64,000 nucleotides of DNA, from assembly GCA_949288485.1 (NCBI GenBank), contig CASEKC010000003.1, positions 115,752 to 179,751 on the forward strand, written 5' to 3'. This DNA comes from an uncultured bacterium. GTDB lineage: Bacteria; Bacillota_I; Bacilli_A; RFN20; CAG-826. Below the pieces are notes generated by a model, which made no database searches, was not told the DNA's origin, and worked only from the letters and a program-made list of their open reading frames with translations. Made by a program: the position numbers and the translations under genes. Positions 51,989 to 61,127 of this stretch are shown piece after piece (position 1 is the stretch's first letter; each line of letters starts with the position of its first letter).

Positions 51989-53119
51989 TTAATTATTAAA
52001 AATTGATAAATATAAATCTAACTCATCTTTTGTTATTCCAGCATGAGTTCCTTTCATCTTAAATTTTTTATCTTCTTTATTTACAAACATTTTTGAAGAA
52101 GTAGCTAAAAGGATAAAATCACCGATTGTATTATCAAAAAACTCATTTGTTTTAGTAATTTTTGGACCTAAAATTTCACTATTAAATAATTCTTTTTTTG
52201 TGAACAAAATGAAATCATCTTTGTATTTTTTATTATAAATATCGATAAATTTTTCTTTATCTTTTACAAAGAAAGAAGCAAAACGTGGTTCAACAGTAAA
52301 AATTTGATTTTTTGTTTCTTCCGTTAATGTTTCAATTAATTCGTTGTCATCATATAAAGGAAGATATTCAATATCTTTAAAACCATGATCAGCTATTAAT
52401 ATGAAAAGTGTATCAGGATTTTCGTTAATTAATTCCTTAGTTTTGTTTTCTAAATATATTAAAACGTTTTTAATTTTTTCATCTTTAATTCCTGCTTCAT
52501 GTAAAGAATGATCAGGTTCGGTAGAATAAGCATAAACAAAATCGTATTTTTTTATAGATTCATTAACAACGTCAAAAAATTTATTGAAATCATCGTGTTT
52601 ATTTTGATCTTTATAGGTTAAAGATTTTATTGTTGTAGCAATATTTTTATTATTTTTTTCATTAATTATTTCATCAATAAATTCAGGTTTCAAGAAATCA
52701 TTTACAACATTATTGTTAATAATTTCACCTTTAACAGAATCTTTATTTAAAAATACATCGATAAATTTGTCGATATTTTTGAAATATTGATTCCAACCAA
52801 CAAAACCGTTTTCATTAGGATATTTTCCAGTTAAAAAAGCATTTGTTGCTGCAACAGTTGTTGGAGGATAAATTGATGAAAAACTTTTATAAATATGAGA
52901 ATATAAAAAAGGAATATCATTTTTATAAGTTTCAAAAATAATCTTTCCAAGTCCATCATAAAGTAAGACACATAATTTTTTGTTTTTTCTTTTTTCTAAT
53001 ATTTCATCAATATAAGAAATGGAAGGATGAAATGCTTCGCAATTATAAAATTTTAAAATTGAATTTGCTAAATTTACTAAATTATTATTTAAATCAAGTT
53101 TAATATCTTGTTTATTCAT
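51989..53119 (-). CDS. Alkaline-phosphatase-superfamily phosphodiesterase
   Basis: A 376-residue metal enzyme of the nucleotide pyrophosphatase/phosphodiesterase type. The metal Asp is in LLYDGLGK (~51-58), the catalytic Thr in YPPTTVAATNAFLTGKYP (~84-101), and further ligands in STEPDHSLHEAG and LIADHGF. It lacks a signal peptide, so it acts inside the cell. I start at the ATG at 53119 behind AAGTAGG rather than the TTG at 53137. The substrate (nucleotide or phosphodiester) is unknown. Confidence 0.85.
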   Translation of the reverse strand: MNKQDIKLDLNNNLVNLANSILKFYNCEAFHPSISYIDEILEKRKNKKLCVLLYDGLGKIIFETYKNDIPFLYSHIYKSFSSIYPPTTVAATNAFLTGKYPNENGFVGWNQYFKNIDKFIDVFLNKDSVKGEIINNNVVNDFLKPEFIDEIINEKNNKNIATTIKSLTYKDQNKHDDFNKFFDVVNESIKKYDFVYAYSTEPDHSLHEAGIKDEKIKNVLIYLENKTKELINENPDTLFILIADHGFKDIEYLPLYDDNELIETLTEETKNQIFTVEPRFASFFVKDKEKFIDIYNKKYKDDFILFTKKELFNSEILGPKITKTNEFFDNTIGDFILLATSSKMFVNKEDKKFKMKGTHAGITKDELDLYLSIFNN

Positions 53120-53180
53120 GTTTTTACCTACTTTCAATTTTTAATTATAGCGATTGTATAATAAATTTTCATTTAAAATG

Positions 53181-53210
53181 AAAAAAATCGGACTTGAATC
53201 CGATTTTTTT
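53181..53210. terminator. Terminator of rpsD
   Basis: AAAAAAATCGGA and TCCGATTTTTTT form a perfect stem around CTTGAA; A- and T-runs on both sides make it work in both directions. Confidence 0.88.
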
Positions 53211-53229
53211 GAACAAAACATCCTTGAAA

Positions 53230-53832
53230 TTATAATTTTCTATTATAGAATTCAACGATTAATGATTCATTAATTTCTTGGCTTAATTCGCTTCTTTCTG
53301 GAAGTCTATCGAAACTTCCTTCTTTCTTTTCTTTATCAACTGTAACGTAACGTGGAGTAGCAGCACTTGCTTCTAAACTTGCTTTAACAATTGTTAAATC
53401 TTTGCTCTTTTCTTTTAAAGTGATTTTATCACCAGCTTTACAAAGATATGAAGGAATATCGATTTTTTTACCATTAACTAAAACGTGTCCGTGGTTAACA
53501 AGTTGTCTTGCTTGTGGTCTTGTTGATGCAAAACCCATACGATAAACAAGGTTATCAAGTCTTGATTCAAGAAGAATCATAAATGCTGTACCTGTAACTT
53601 CGTGGGAAGCAGAAGCAATCTTGAATAATCTAACGAATTGTTTTTCATTAACTCCGTAAAGATCTCTTAATTTTTGTTTTTCAACTAATTGACGACCATA
53701 TTCAGATAATTTTTTCTTATCTTGACCATGTTGTCCTGGTGCATAAGCTCTTTTCTTTAATTCTTTACCTGTTTCAGAAAGTGAAAAGTTAAGTCTTCTG
53801 GAACGTTTCCATTTTGAATCAAAATTTCTCAT
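53230..53832 (-). CDS. rpsD: Ribosomal protein S4
   Basis: A 200-residue S4 that starts assembly of the small ribosomal subunit. It has the typical [22 protein letters not shown] segment and an S4 RNA-binding domain ([37 protein letters not shown]). No zinc-binding cysteines, so it is the C-minus form. It is preceded by a leader that probably mediates S4 feedback. SD AAGGAG precedes the ATG. Confidence 0.97.
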   Translation of the reverse strand: MRNFDSKWKRSRRLNFSLSETGKELKKRAYAPGQHGQDKKKLSEYGRQLVEKQKLRDLYGVNEKQFVRLFKIASASHEVTGTAFMILLESRLDNLVYRMGFASTRPQARQLVNHGHVLVNGKKIDIPSYLCKAGDKITLKEKSKDLTIVKASLEASAATPRYVTVDKEKKEGSFDRLPERSELSQEINESLIVEFYNRKL

Positions 53833-54043
53833 CTTTTTGTTCTCCTTTTATTTTGATTGGCATCTAAATAAAAGCAAGAATATAAATCCCATTTCGCGGA
53901 TGAATGATTTTTTACTATTTCAACTTGTAGCTAAGTCTACTCTATCCCTTTTTAAGATAAAAGGTTCATTCATTGGACCGAAAGTATTTATAAGCTGCAT
54001 TTAAATGCTTAAAAAATATACTATAAAAGTCGATAAAAATCAA
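53833..54043 (-). promoter_or_regulatory. rpsD promoter and S4-type autoregulatory leader
   Basis: A promoter TTGATT (54043-54038)-17-TATATT (54020-54015) starts a leader of ~175 bases. Its long-range pairing ATGAATGA/TCATTCAT would close a multi-stem fold that ends near GCGAAATGGGA before the SD. Firmicutes rpsD genes are controlled by S4 binding to such leaders. The call rests on position and pairing, not on a covariance search. Confidence 0.65.
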
Positions 54044-54053
54044 CATTTTTTGA

Positions 54054-54791
54054 TCAATGCGTAACTATTTCTTCTCTAGGATTGATAAAAATTGGTTTAA
54101 CGAGATTGTCTGAAGGCAAATTTTTAATATGTAAACGCAAAGTAGTAGTTAAATTATGGTTCGACATTTTAAAAAGATAGTTTGCAATAATATCAGCCAT
54201 TCGAATATAAACATTATTTTTTGAATCGCAAAATTTTACTTGAACAGAAGATAATTTTTTAAATAATGGATCATAAAATTCGTCATAATTGTAATTATAT
54301 GTTCCTCTTTTAAATTCGTTTTCTAATGACTCTTGTAATTCATAAATTCCATTTGTTGCAGTTACATGTTCATCACAATTTACATAAATATTCTCAATAT
54401 CGTTTTGAAAAATAATGCCTTCTTTAATTAAGCCTTTAAAAGCTTTTTTTAAACCAAGTTTATAGGCAAAATCTAAATAACGTTGTTTAGTTTTTTTATC
54501 GTAAAAAATATTTTTATTAACTTTTTTAAGATCTATTACAACCCCAAAAATAGTATAAGAAGAGATTGACTTTAATAATTTGTATTTATATTTATTTGTT
54601 AAATTAGCTGCTTTCATTTCTCCATTTATTGAGAATTTTTCTTTAATATATTTCTCTACGTGATGAAAATCTCTGGCAGCCTTATTTTTTTCTTCTTTTG
54701 AAAGAAAAATAATTCCGCCAAAGCAATAATAATCATAATGGATATTATCGAAAACACCAGATTCATCGCTAAATACAAAAATATTACTCAT
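54054..54791 (-). CDS. DUF3800 protein
   Basis: A 245-residue DUF3800 protein: the N-terminal FSDESGVFD (7-15) and the C-terminal RMADIIANYLF (~208-218) supply acidic residues of an RNase-H-like fold. Relatives are thought to be nucleases and appear in defence and mobile contexts, but the function is unproven. It sits between rpsD and ezrA. A terminator hairpin stands only about 18 bases before its ATG, so expression likely depends on antitermination in the RNA at 54809-54932. Confidence 0.82.
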   Translation of the reverse strand: MSNIFVFSDESGVFDNIHYDYYCFGGIIFLSKEEKNKAARDFHHVEKYIKEKFSINGEMKAANLTNKYKYKLLKSISSYTIFGVVIDLKKVNKNIFYDKKTKQRYLDFAYKLGLKKAFKGLIKEGIIFQNDIENIYVNCDEHVTATNGIYELQESLENEFKRGTYNYNYDEFYDPLFKKLSSVQVKFCDSKNNVYIRMADIIANYLFKMSNHNLTTTLRLHIKNLPSDNLVKPIFINPREEIVTH

Positions 54792-54808
54792 AAATTATTA
54801 AAAATTGT

Positions 54809-54932
54809 TAAAAATATGACCATCTAGAAAATATTTAAATTAACTAGATGGTCATCTCCGTGGATGACGACTTAACAAGTCGCTTAAACATTATGTTCAT
54901 CTTTCACAGATTGGCAGTAAATAATTTCTGCT
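54809..54932 (-). ncRNA. Structured RNA with terminator, candidate riboregulator of the DUF3800 gene
   Basis: A minus-strand promoter AAGACA (54966-54961)-17-TATACT (54943-54938) starts an RNA with serial hairpins: GCAG/CTGC, CGACTT/AAGTCG, GTCATC/GATGAC, and finally the 12-pair stem ATGACCATCTAG/CTAGATGGTCAT with a U-run. The third hairpin shares its GATGAC arm with the terminator stem, so the two partly exclude each other, as in attenuators. It does not match a riboswitch I know. It may alternatively be a free small RNA. Confidence 0.55.
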
Positions 54933-55124
54933 CTTATAGTATAATAGTTAAATGTTATTTTGTCTTGTGATATTTTTATACTAAGTATAAAAATATATAT
55001 TTAAAAAAATAAAATTTTAATATTTCTAATTTTTTATTGAAATATAATTAAGGAATTACTATAAAATTAATAGAAAATAATTAGTATTTATAATAAAATA
55101 ATATTTGAGGTTTATAAAAAACAT

Positions 55125-56861
55125 ATGAATGGTGAAATTTTAGGATTAGATAGTTTAACTTTTATAATTATTATAGTTGCAATTGTAGCTATTTTAGCAC
55201 TTGTTATAATTTTCTCTTTATTAGAAGTTTTTGTATTTTCAAGAATGAGAATTAGAAAATCATTTAACGAATTAAATAAAAAATATAAATATTTAAATTC
55301 TTTATTAATGATTCAAGATTCTCAATATTTATCAAGATTAGAAGGTATTTCTCAAACAAATCTTTTATATATTGATGTCTATAATGAATATTTATCTCGT
55401 TTTAATGAAATTAGAGATGAAAAAGATGCTAATGTTGCCGATTTATTAAATGCTTTAGCAGTTTACGTTGAAGATAAAAATGTTAAAGGTTATAAAAAAA
55501 TCTATTCTGAAAATTTCCATTTTTTTAGTGATTATGAAAAAGCTGTTAATGATTTAAATAGAGATTTAGAAGTTGTTATTAGACCTGAAGAAGATTGTCG
55601 TAAAGATTCATTAATGCTTAAAGATAAATATAGAGAAGTTAAATCATTATATGAAGAAGTTTATGAATCTTTGTCTCCGCTTCAAGAACAATTCGATAAA
55701 GTTTTTGTAAATATTGATAAAAGATTTACAAAATTTGAAGATTTTGTAGATACTGCCCAATATGATGAAGCAAAAACTCTTTTACCAACACTTGCTAAAG
55801 TTTTAACCGAACTAAAAAAGATTTTAGATGTTATTCCATCATATTTAAATGAAGTTAATGATCTTGTACCTAAAGAAATGGGTAAAGTTTTAGATAAATA
55901 TCATGCTTTAGTTTTAAGTGAGTTACCTTTAAGACATTTAAATGTTGAAGATGAAATGGAAAATATTAAAAATGTTTTAGTTTCTTTAAGAAATAACTTT
56001 AAGGAATTAAAGATTAATGGTGCCGGTGAAAAAATTGAAGCTTTACATAAAGTCTTAGCTCGTTTAGATTCAAGCATGGATTTAGAAGAAGATGCTCGAA
56101 ACAAATTTAATGATGTATATCATGATGTCATGGTTTCTTATACTCTTTTAGAAAAAGATGTTATTAAACTCAATAATTCAATTCAAGATTTTGAAAAATA
56201 CTATATTATTGATGATGCAAATCAAGAAAAATTAAAGAACTTATCAGATGAGCTTGATACACTTTCTAAATTTAAAAGAAGAGTTGATTTCTTTGTTCAT
56301 GGTCTTGAAAAAACATACTATACAGATCTTTTAAACAAGATTAACGATCTTAAAAAAGGTGTTGAAGATTGTAAAACTCATTATGAAGAATATTCAAAAT
56401 ATTTATCATCTTTAAAATCAGATACTGATAAAGCTTACGAACTTATTAACAATCGTTATTTAAAATTAAAAAAATGTGAAGCAATTATTAGAGAATTTAA
56501 CAACGAATCAATCGAAGTTAAATTTAATGAAGATATTAATAATGCATATTCTTTAATGGATGATATTTCATTAACTTTAAAAACAATGCCTATCGATGTT
56601 ATAAAACTTGATGATTTAGTTAGCAAATTAGAAGAATTATGTTTAAAAGTATTTTCTGAAGTTGATTCATTATCATCATATCGCTTATTATCAATCGATA
56701 ATATTATGTTAATTAATAGAGATAGAATGAAATTTGCTGATGTTCATAATTTATTAACTCAAGCTGAATCATTGTTCTTTAATGGTGAATATAAATCAGC
56801 ATATGATATGAGTGAAACAATTATAAATAGAATCGAAGATAAAGATAAGGTTTCTAGATAG
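55125..56861 (+). CDS. ezrA: Septation ring formation regulator EzrA
   Basis: A 578-residue protein with one N-terminal membrane helix (~12-35), then spectrin-like coiled-coil repeats to the end, as in Bacilli EzrA, which limits and positions FtsZ rings. The usual gene order ezrA / desulfurase / thiI is kept, which supports the call. The usual C-terminal QNR patch is not obvious. The desulfurase gene starts two bases after its stop. Confidence 0.85.
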   Translation: MNGEILGLDSLTFIIIIVAIVAILALVIIFSLLEVFVFSRMRIRKSFNELNKKYKYLNSLLMIQDSQYLSRLEGISQTNLLYIDVYNEYLSRFNEIRDEKDANVADLLNALAVYVEDKNVKGYKKIYSENFHFFSDYEKAVNDLNRDLEVVIRPEEDCRKDSLMLKDKYREVKSLYEEVYESLSPLQEQFDKVFVNIDKRFTKFEDFVDTAQYDEAKTLLPTLAKVLTELKKILDVIPSYLNEVNDLVPKEMGKVLDKYHALVLSELPLRHLNVEDEMENIKNVLVSLRNNFKELKINGAGEKIEALHKVLARLDSSMDLEEDARNKFNDVYHDVMVSYTLLEKDVIKLNNSIQDFEKYYIIDDANQEKLKNLSDELDTLSKFKRRVDFFVHGLEKTYYTDLLNKINDLKKGVEDCKTHYEEYSKYLSSLKSDTDKAYELINNRYLKLKKCEAIIREFNNESIEVKFNEDINNAYSLMDDISLTLKTMPIDVIKLDDLVSKLEELCLKVFSEVDSLSSYRLLSIDNIMLINRDRMKFADVHNLLTQAESLFFNGEYKSAYDMSETIINRIEDKDKVSR

Positions 56862-56863
56862 TT

Positions 56864-58006
56864 ATGATTTATTTGGACAATGCTGGAAGCACAATTGTTG
56901 ATGAAGAAGTGCTAAAATTTTTTATTGAAGATAATAATAAAAATTTTGCAAATCCATCTTCATTAAATGGTCTTGGTTTAAAAGAAAATTACGAAATAGT
57001 TAATTATAAAAGAGAAATTTTAAATACTTTAAAAATTAATTCAACACTTTATGATGTTATTTTTACAAGTGGTGCTACAGAAGCTAATAATTTAGCAATT
57101 TTAGGTTACGCACGTAAAAATAAAAATAAAGGAAAGCACCTGATTACTTCAAAAATTGAGCATCCTTCTGTTTTAAACGTTTTTAAAGAACTTGAAAAAG
57201 AAGGATTTGATGTAACTTATTTAGATATAAAAGCAGACGGAACAATTGATTTAGATTATTTTAAAAGCATAATAAGAGATGACACTATTTTAGTTTCTAT
57301 AATGTATGTTAATAATGAATGTGGGTGCGTTTTAAATTTAGATGAAATAAAAGATGTAATTAGTAAATCTAATAATAAAAAAATAGTTTTTCATAGCGAT
57401 TTAGCTCAAAGTTTATGTAAGGAAAAAATAAATTTTTCATTATTTGATATGTTCACGATTTCTTCTTATAAGATTCATGGCTTAAAAGGAATTGGAGCTT
57501 TAGTTAAAAAAAGAAACATCGATTTGGAACCTTTAGTTTATGGGGGTGGACAGGAATTTAATTTAAGAAGCGGAACTTTATCATATCCTTTAATTCATTC
57601 TTTTGCTTTTGCAATAAAAAAATATATTAAAGATTTTGATAAAAACTATGCTTATATAAAATCTCTTTGGGATTTTGCTTATGAAGAATTAAATAAAATT
57701 AGCGGAATAAAAGTTCACAATGATTTTAAAAGACATTGTCCATTTATTTTAAATTTCTCGACAATAAATAAAGAATCTAGTATAGTTGTTGAGGCTTTAT
57801 CGAATAAAGAGATTTATGTTTCAACAAAATCTTCTTGTTCTTCAAAATTAAAAGTTGTTTCTTATGTTATTTATGAATTAACTAAAAATGAAAATGAAGC
57901 TACTAATTCAATTAGAATTTCTTTTTCAAAATTTAATTCAAAAGATGAGATTAAAGTTTTTATTAATGCTTTAGAAGAAATTTTAAACACTATTAAAGGT
58001 AAGTAA
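56864..58006 (+). CDS. Cysteine desulfurase (NifZ/IscS-like)
   Basis: A 380-residue PLP enzyme that takes sulfur from cysteine as a persulfide. The N-terminus MIYLDNAGST, the PLP lysine K203 (SSYKIHGLKGIGAL), HSDLAQSL and the catalytic Cys in STKSSCSSK (~326) are present. It lies between ezrA and thiI, with spacings of two bases, so it very probably donates sulfur to ThiI for s4U in tRNA and thiazole synthesis. Confidence 0.93.
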   Translation: MIYLDNAGSTIVDEEVLKFFIEDNNKNFANPSSLNGLGLKENYEIVNYKREILNTLKINSTLYDVIFTSGATEANNLAILGYARKNKNKGKHLITSKIEHPSVLNVFKELEKEGFDVTYLDIKADGTIDLDYFKSIIRDDTILVSIMYVNNECGCVLNLDEIKDVISKSNNKKIVFHSDLAQSLCKEKINFSLFDMFTISSYKIHGLKGIGALVKKRNIDLEPLVYGGGQEFNLRSGTLSYPLIHSFAFAIKKYIKDFDKNYAYIKSLWDFAYEELNKISGIKVHNDFKRHCPFILNFSTINKESSIVVEALSNKEIYVSTKSSCSSKLKVVSYVIYELTKNENEATNSIRISFSKFNSKDEIKVFINALEEILNTIKGK

Positions 58007-58008
58007 TT

Positions 58009-59172
58009 ATGGAATTTAATACAGTAATTGTTCGTTTTGGCGAAATGTCTACAAAAGGAAAAAATAAGAAAGATTTTATTAATCGTCTTGCTTCTTCTAT
58101 AAACAATCATTTAAAAGAATTTGAAAATTCTTACGAAATGAGAAAAAGACATGATCATATTTATTTAGATATAAAAGAAGAAATACCTAATTTAATTGAT
58201 ATTTTAAAAGAAATTAGTGGCATGTATTCTTTTTCACTTGCAAAAAAGATTGAAGATTGCGATTTAGAAAATCTTAAAAATATTGCTTTAGAAGATATAA
58301 AAAATGAAGAAGGCAAAACTTTTAAAGTTAAAACTAGAAGAATTGATAAATCTTATCCTTATGTCAGCGATGAAATTAATCGTGAGATTGCATCTAAAAT
58401 TTTAAAAAATACTTCATTTAAGGTCGATGTTCATAATCCTGATATTCTACTTTCTATTGAAATTAGAGACGATGGAGCATATATGTTTTTTAAAACAATT
58501 AAAGGAATGGGAGGATATCCAAAAGGAGCTATTGGAAGAAGTTTAATGATGCTTTCAGGTGGTATAGATTCACCTGTTGCTTCCTATCTTTTAATGAGAA
58601 GAGGAGTAGAACTTTCTTTTATTCATTTTTCATCTCCTCCATATACTTCAGTTGCAGTTATTTATAAATTAGAAGATATTTTAAGATCTTTAAATGTATA
58701 TCAAAACAAAATCAATTTATATATCGTTCCATTTACTAAAATCCAAGAAGAAATTTATAATCATTCTTTCGAAGGTTATGAAGTTACAATTATGCGTAGA
58801 ATGATGTATAGATTAGCTGAAAAATTAGCAAAAAAACTCCATATTTATGCTATTAGTAATGGAGAAAGTATCGGACAAGTCGCATCTCAAACACTTGAAT
58901 CATTAAATACAATTAACGCGGTTACTAATTATCCTATAATTAGACCATTAGCAACATATGATAAAACGGAAATAATTGAAATTGCTAAAAAAATAAATAC
59001 TTATGAAGTTTCAATTAGACCATATGAAGATTGTTGTACAATTTTCCCAATTAAAAAACCAAAAACAATGCCAAAAATAAGTGAATGTTTAAAAATCGAA
59101 GATAAGTTTGATTATGAAACACTCTTAAATGAGGCAATCGAAAAAACTGAATTAAAAGTAATTAAGGAATAA
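58009..59172 (+). CDS. thiI: tRNA 4-thiouridine synthase ThiI
   Basis: A 387-residue enzyme with the N-terminal ferredoxin-like and THUMP domains (~1-165) and a PP-loop ATPase (LSGGIDSPVASYL, ~182-194). The rhodanese domain of the E. coli form is missing, which is normal in Firmicutes; sulfur then comes from the dedicated desulfurase just upstream. YEDCCTIF (~340-347) is also typical. Ends before a perfect terminator. Confidence 0.96.
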   Translation: MEFNTVIVRFGEMSTKGKNKKDFINRLASSINNHLKEFENSYEMRKRHDHIYLDIKEEIPNLIDILKEISGMYSFSLAKKIEDCDLENLKNIALEDIKNEEGKTFKVKTRRIDKSYPYVSDEINREIASKILKNTSFKVDVHNPDILLSIEIRDDGAYMFFKTIKGMGGYPKGAIGRSLMMLSGGIDSPVASYLLMRRGVELSFIHFSSPPYTSVAVIYKLEDILRSLNVYQNKINLYIVPFTKIQEEIYNHSFEGYEVTIMRRMMYRLAEKLAKKLHIYAISNGESIGQVASQTLESLNTINAVTNYPIIRPLATYDKTEIIEIAKKINTYEVSIRPYEDCCTIFPIKKPKTMPKISECLKIEDKFDYETLLNEAIEKTELKVIKE

Positions 59173-59173
59173 G

Positions 59174-59202
59174 AAAAAGCACATCGTGGCGATGTGCTTT
59201 TT
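59174..59202. terminator. Bidirectional terminator between thiI and ferritin
   Basis: AAAAAGCACATCG-TGG-CGATGTGCTTTTT is a perfect 13-pair stem with A/T runs on both sides. Confidence 0.9.
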
Positions 59203-59205
59203 ATC

Positions 59206-59694
59206 TTAATTTCTTGATTTTAAACTTTCACTAAATTCGTAAATATCTTTAATATTTTCGGAGAAGTATTCAAATTTAGTTAATAAATCTTGAGCAGTTT
59301 TTTCTTCCTCAGCTTGTTCATTAATAAACCAGACTAAGAAGTTAACTGAACGATAGTCTTTATCTAAAATAGCTTGTTCATATAAAGCATTAACTAAACT
59401 TGTTACATATTTTTCATGAGCAAGTTGAATTGTTAATGGTTCTTTATAGTCTTTAAATTGATTTTTAGGTGCTTCAATAGATTCGAATTCCACATGTTCA
59501 TTATTATCATGAAGATATTCAATAAATTTTTCAGCATGTTCCTTTTCTTCTTCAGCTTGTTTTTTAAACCAAGATGAAAAACCTTTTAAACCTTTTTCTG
59601 CATAGAAATTAGCAATTGATAAATAAAGATATGATGAATATAACTCTTTATTTACTTGATTAATCATTAATTTTAATAAATTTTCTGAAAGCAT
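59206..59694 (-). CDS. ftnA: Ferritin
   Basis: A 162-residue non-haem ferritin that stores iron. The four-helix bundle and ferroxidase ligands are visible: NKELYSSYLYLS (Glu17), KQAEEEKEHAEKF (Glu50, His53), and LYEQAILDKDYRSVNFLVWFINEQAEEEKTA (Glu94 and Glu127/Gln region). It should detoxify iron and oxygen in this hydrogenase-bearing anaerobe. SD GGAGG. Confidence 0.95.
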   Translation of the reverse strand: MLSENLLKLMINQVNKELYSSYLYLSIANFYAEKGLKGFSSWFKKQAEEEKEHAEKFIEYLHDNNEHVEFESIEAPKNQFKDYKEPLTIQLAHEKYVTSLVNALYEQAILDKDYRSVNFLVWFINEQAEEEKTAQDLLTKFEYFSENIKDIYEFSESLKSRN

Positions 59695-59717
59695 TTTATT
59701 ATTTCCTCCAAAATTAA

Positions 59718-59742
59718 AAGCACATTTATTATAAATGTGCTT
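59718..59742 (-). terminator. Terminator of the infC-rpmI-rplT operon
   Basis: AAGCACATTTAT pairs with ATAAATGTGCTT; on the minus strand TTTTAATTTT follows. It lies 25 bases after rplT and just before the ferritin gene. Confidence 0.75.
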
Positions 59743-59766
59743 AATTAGAATTGTAAATAATTTTAA

Positions 59767-60117
59767 CTATTTTGCTTCTTTTGCAATTTTGACTAATTCA
59801 GCAAAACCTTTTTCGTCATGGATTGCGATTTCTGAAAGCATTTTTCTATTTAAGTCGATTTTTGCAACTTTTAATCCGTGCATGAATTTAGAATAAGAAA
59901 TGTTATTTAATCTGCAAGCTGCATTAATTCTTTTGATCCATAATTTTCTAAAATCGCTTTTTCTGTCTTTTCTAGAAATATATGCATATCTTTTACTTCT
60001 CATGACTTGCTCTTTTGCAGTCTTGAAGAGTAAGTGTTTGCTTCCAAAGAAACCTTTAGCTTGCTTTAATATTCTTTTTCTTCTTTTGTGTGTAACTGTT
60101 CCACCTTTTACTCTCAT
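59767..60117 (-). CDS. rplT: Ribosomal protein L20
   Basis: A 116-residue L20, essential for early large-subunit assembly. The basic N-terminus [20 protein letters not shown] and the RNA-binding C-terminal domain with [10 protein letters not shown] are typical. L20 also represses its own operon by binding the leader, which here lies before infC. SD AGGAG. Confidence 0.97.
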   Translation of the reverse strand: MRVKGGTVTHKRRKRILKQAKGFFGSKHLLFKTAKEQVMRSKRYAYISRKDRKSDFRKLWIKRINAACRLNNISYSKFMHGLKVAKIDLNRKMLSEIAIHDEKGFAELVKIAKEAK

Positions 60118-60136
60118 AAAAATTCTCCTTTCTTAA

Positions 60137-60331
60137 CTATTCTTGAATGAGATATTTAAGTCTCTTCATATCTGATTTAGAAACGACTGTTGCTTTTCTT
60201 AAATGTCTCTTTTGTTTATGAGTCTTATGTGGTGCGAGGTGTGAAACATATGCATGATGTCTTGTAACCTTGCCAGAAGCAGTAACATGGACTCTCTTTG
60301 TTAAAGCTTTTTTACTTTTCATTTTTGGCAT
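60137..60331 (-). CDS. rpmI: Ribosomal protein L35
   Basis: A 64-residue L35 ([21 protein letters not shown] ... [12 protein letters not shown]) of the large subunit. It stands between infC and rplT in the universal order, 18 and 19 bases from its neighbours, with its own SD. Confidence 0.96.
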   Translation of the reverse strand: MPKMKSKKALTKRVHVTASGKVTRHHAYVSHLAPHKTHKQKRHLRKATVVSKSDMKRLKYLIQE

Positions 60332-60349
60332 ATTTTTGTCTCCTTCTTT

Positions 60350-60910
60350 CTACTTTTTGACTTTGCTTGATAAAATGACTGTTAACCATTTTCCATCAAG
60401 AGTAGGAGCTTTATCAATAGAAGCACTATCTTTTGTTAATTCGAGGAACTTGTTCATAACAGCTTCTCCAACTTCAACGTGAGATAATTCTCTTCCTTTA
60501 AAGCGAACTCCAACTTTTATCTTGTTTCCATCTTCTAAAAACTTAAGTGCTGCTTTGACTTTTGTTAATAAGTCATGCTCACCAATTTTAGGAGTTAATT
60601 GTATTTCTTTAATTTCAATGATCTTTTGATTTTTCTTAGCTTCTTTTGCTTTCTTTTGTGACTCATATCTGTATTTTCCATAATTTAGAATTTTACAGAC
60701 TGGTGGTTTAGCATTAGGTGCTACACATAATAAATCAAGATTATATTCTTCAGCTTTTCTTAAAGCATCGAATTTGGACATCTTTCCAAGACTTTCTCCA
60801 TCAGGTCCAATAACAAGAACTTCTGGAAAACGAATAAATTCATTGACTAAATCGCCATTTTTATTAGTGCGATTTTTATTCCCTTGATAAGGGTTTTGAT
60901 TGTTAGCTAT
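60350..60910 (-). CDS. infC: Translation initiation factor IF-3 with AUA start codon
   Basis: IF-3 keeps subunits apart and proofreads start codons. The first ATG (60781) is internal: upstream in frame lie the normal N-domain strands VNEFIRFPEVLVIGPDGES. The frame reaches back to a TGA, leaving ATA at 60910-60908 as the only good start, nine bases from a perfect AAGGAGG (60926-60920). The full product has 186 residues, the usual length. Non-standard starts (AUU, AUA) are a known autoregulatory feature of infC. Confidence 0.92.
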   Translation of the reverse strand: MANNQNPYQGNKNRTNKNGDLVNEFIRFPEVLVIGPDGESLGKMSKFDALRKAEEYNLDLLCVAPNAKPPVCKILNYGKYRYESQKKAKEAKKNQKIIEIKEIQLTPKIGEHDLLTKVKAALKFLEDGNKIKVGVRFKGRELSHVEVGEAVMNKFLELTKDSASIDKAPTLDGKWLTVILSSKVKK

Positions 60911-61109
60911 ACTTCAATACCTCCTTAAATAGCATTAATCGTTTTTAGAAAATAAAAACGGACAATAGAAATTCGTCCGTTAAAAATCATAATTTAAATG
61001 TTATAATTTTGTAGCATTTACCAATCTAATTGATAGATCTGGTGAAGAGCGGACGCTTTTTCTTTCTACGTACGTTAAATAATATATAGAAAAGATTAGC
61101 AAAAATCAA
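60911..61109 (-). promoter_or_regulatory. Promoter and L20-type attenuator leader of infC-rpmI-rplT
   Basis: Promoter TTGATT (61109-61104)-17-TATATT (61086-61081), identical in form to that of rpsD, starts a leader of ~165 bases. It contains several pairing segments (GATCTATCAATTAGATTGG region) and ends with the intrinsic terminator ACGGAC/GTCCGT plus U-run at 60981-60959, 33 bases before the SD. This matches the L20-controlled transcription attenuation known in Bacilli. Confidence 0.8.
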
Positions 61110-61127
61110 GAAAAAAATGGGGTAAAT

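Noticed and set aside
54054..54791. DUF3800 gene as part of a second mobile element between rpsD and ezrA
   Set aside because: No transposase, inverted ends or target duplication are visible around it; it may be a single acquired gene, but that cannot be shown here.
54809..54932. T-box or common metabolite riboswitch before the DUF3800 gene
   Set aside because: No T-box antiterminator sequence and none of the usual riboswitch core strings (TPP, purine, SAM, lysine, FMN) could be found.
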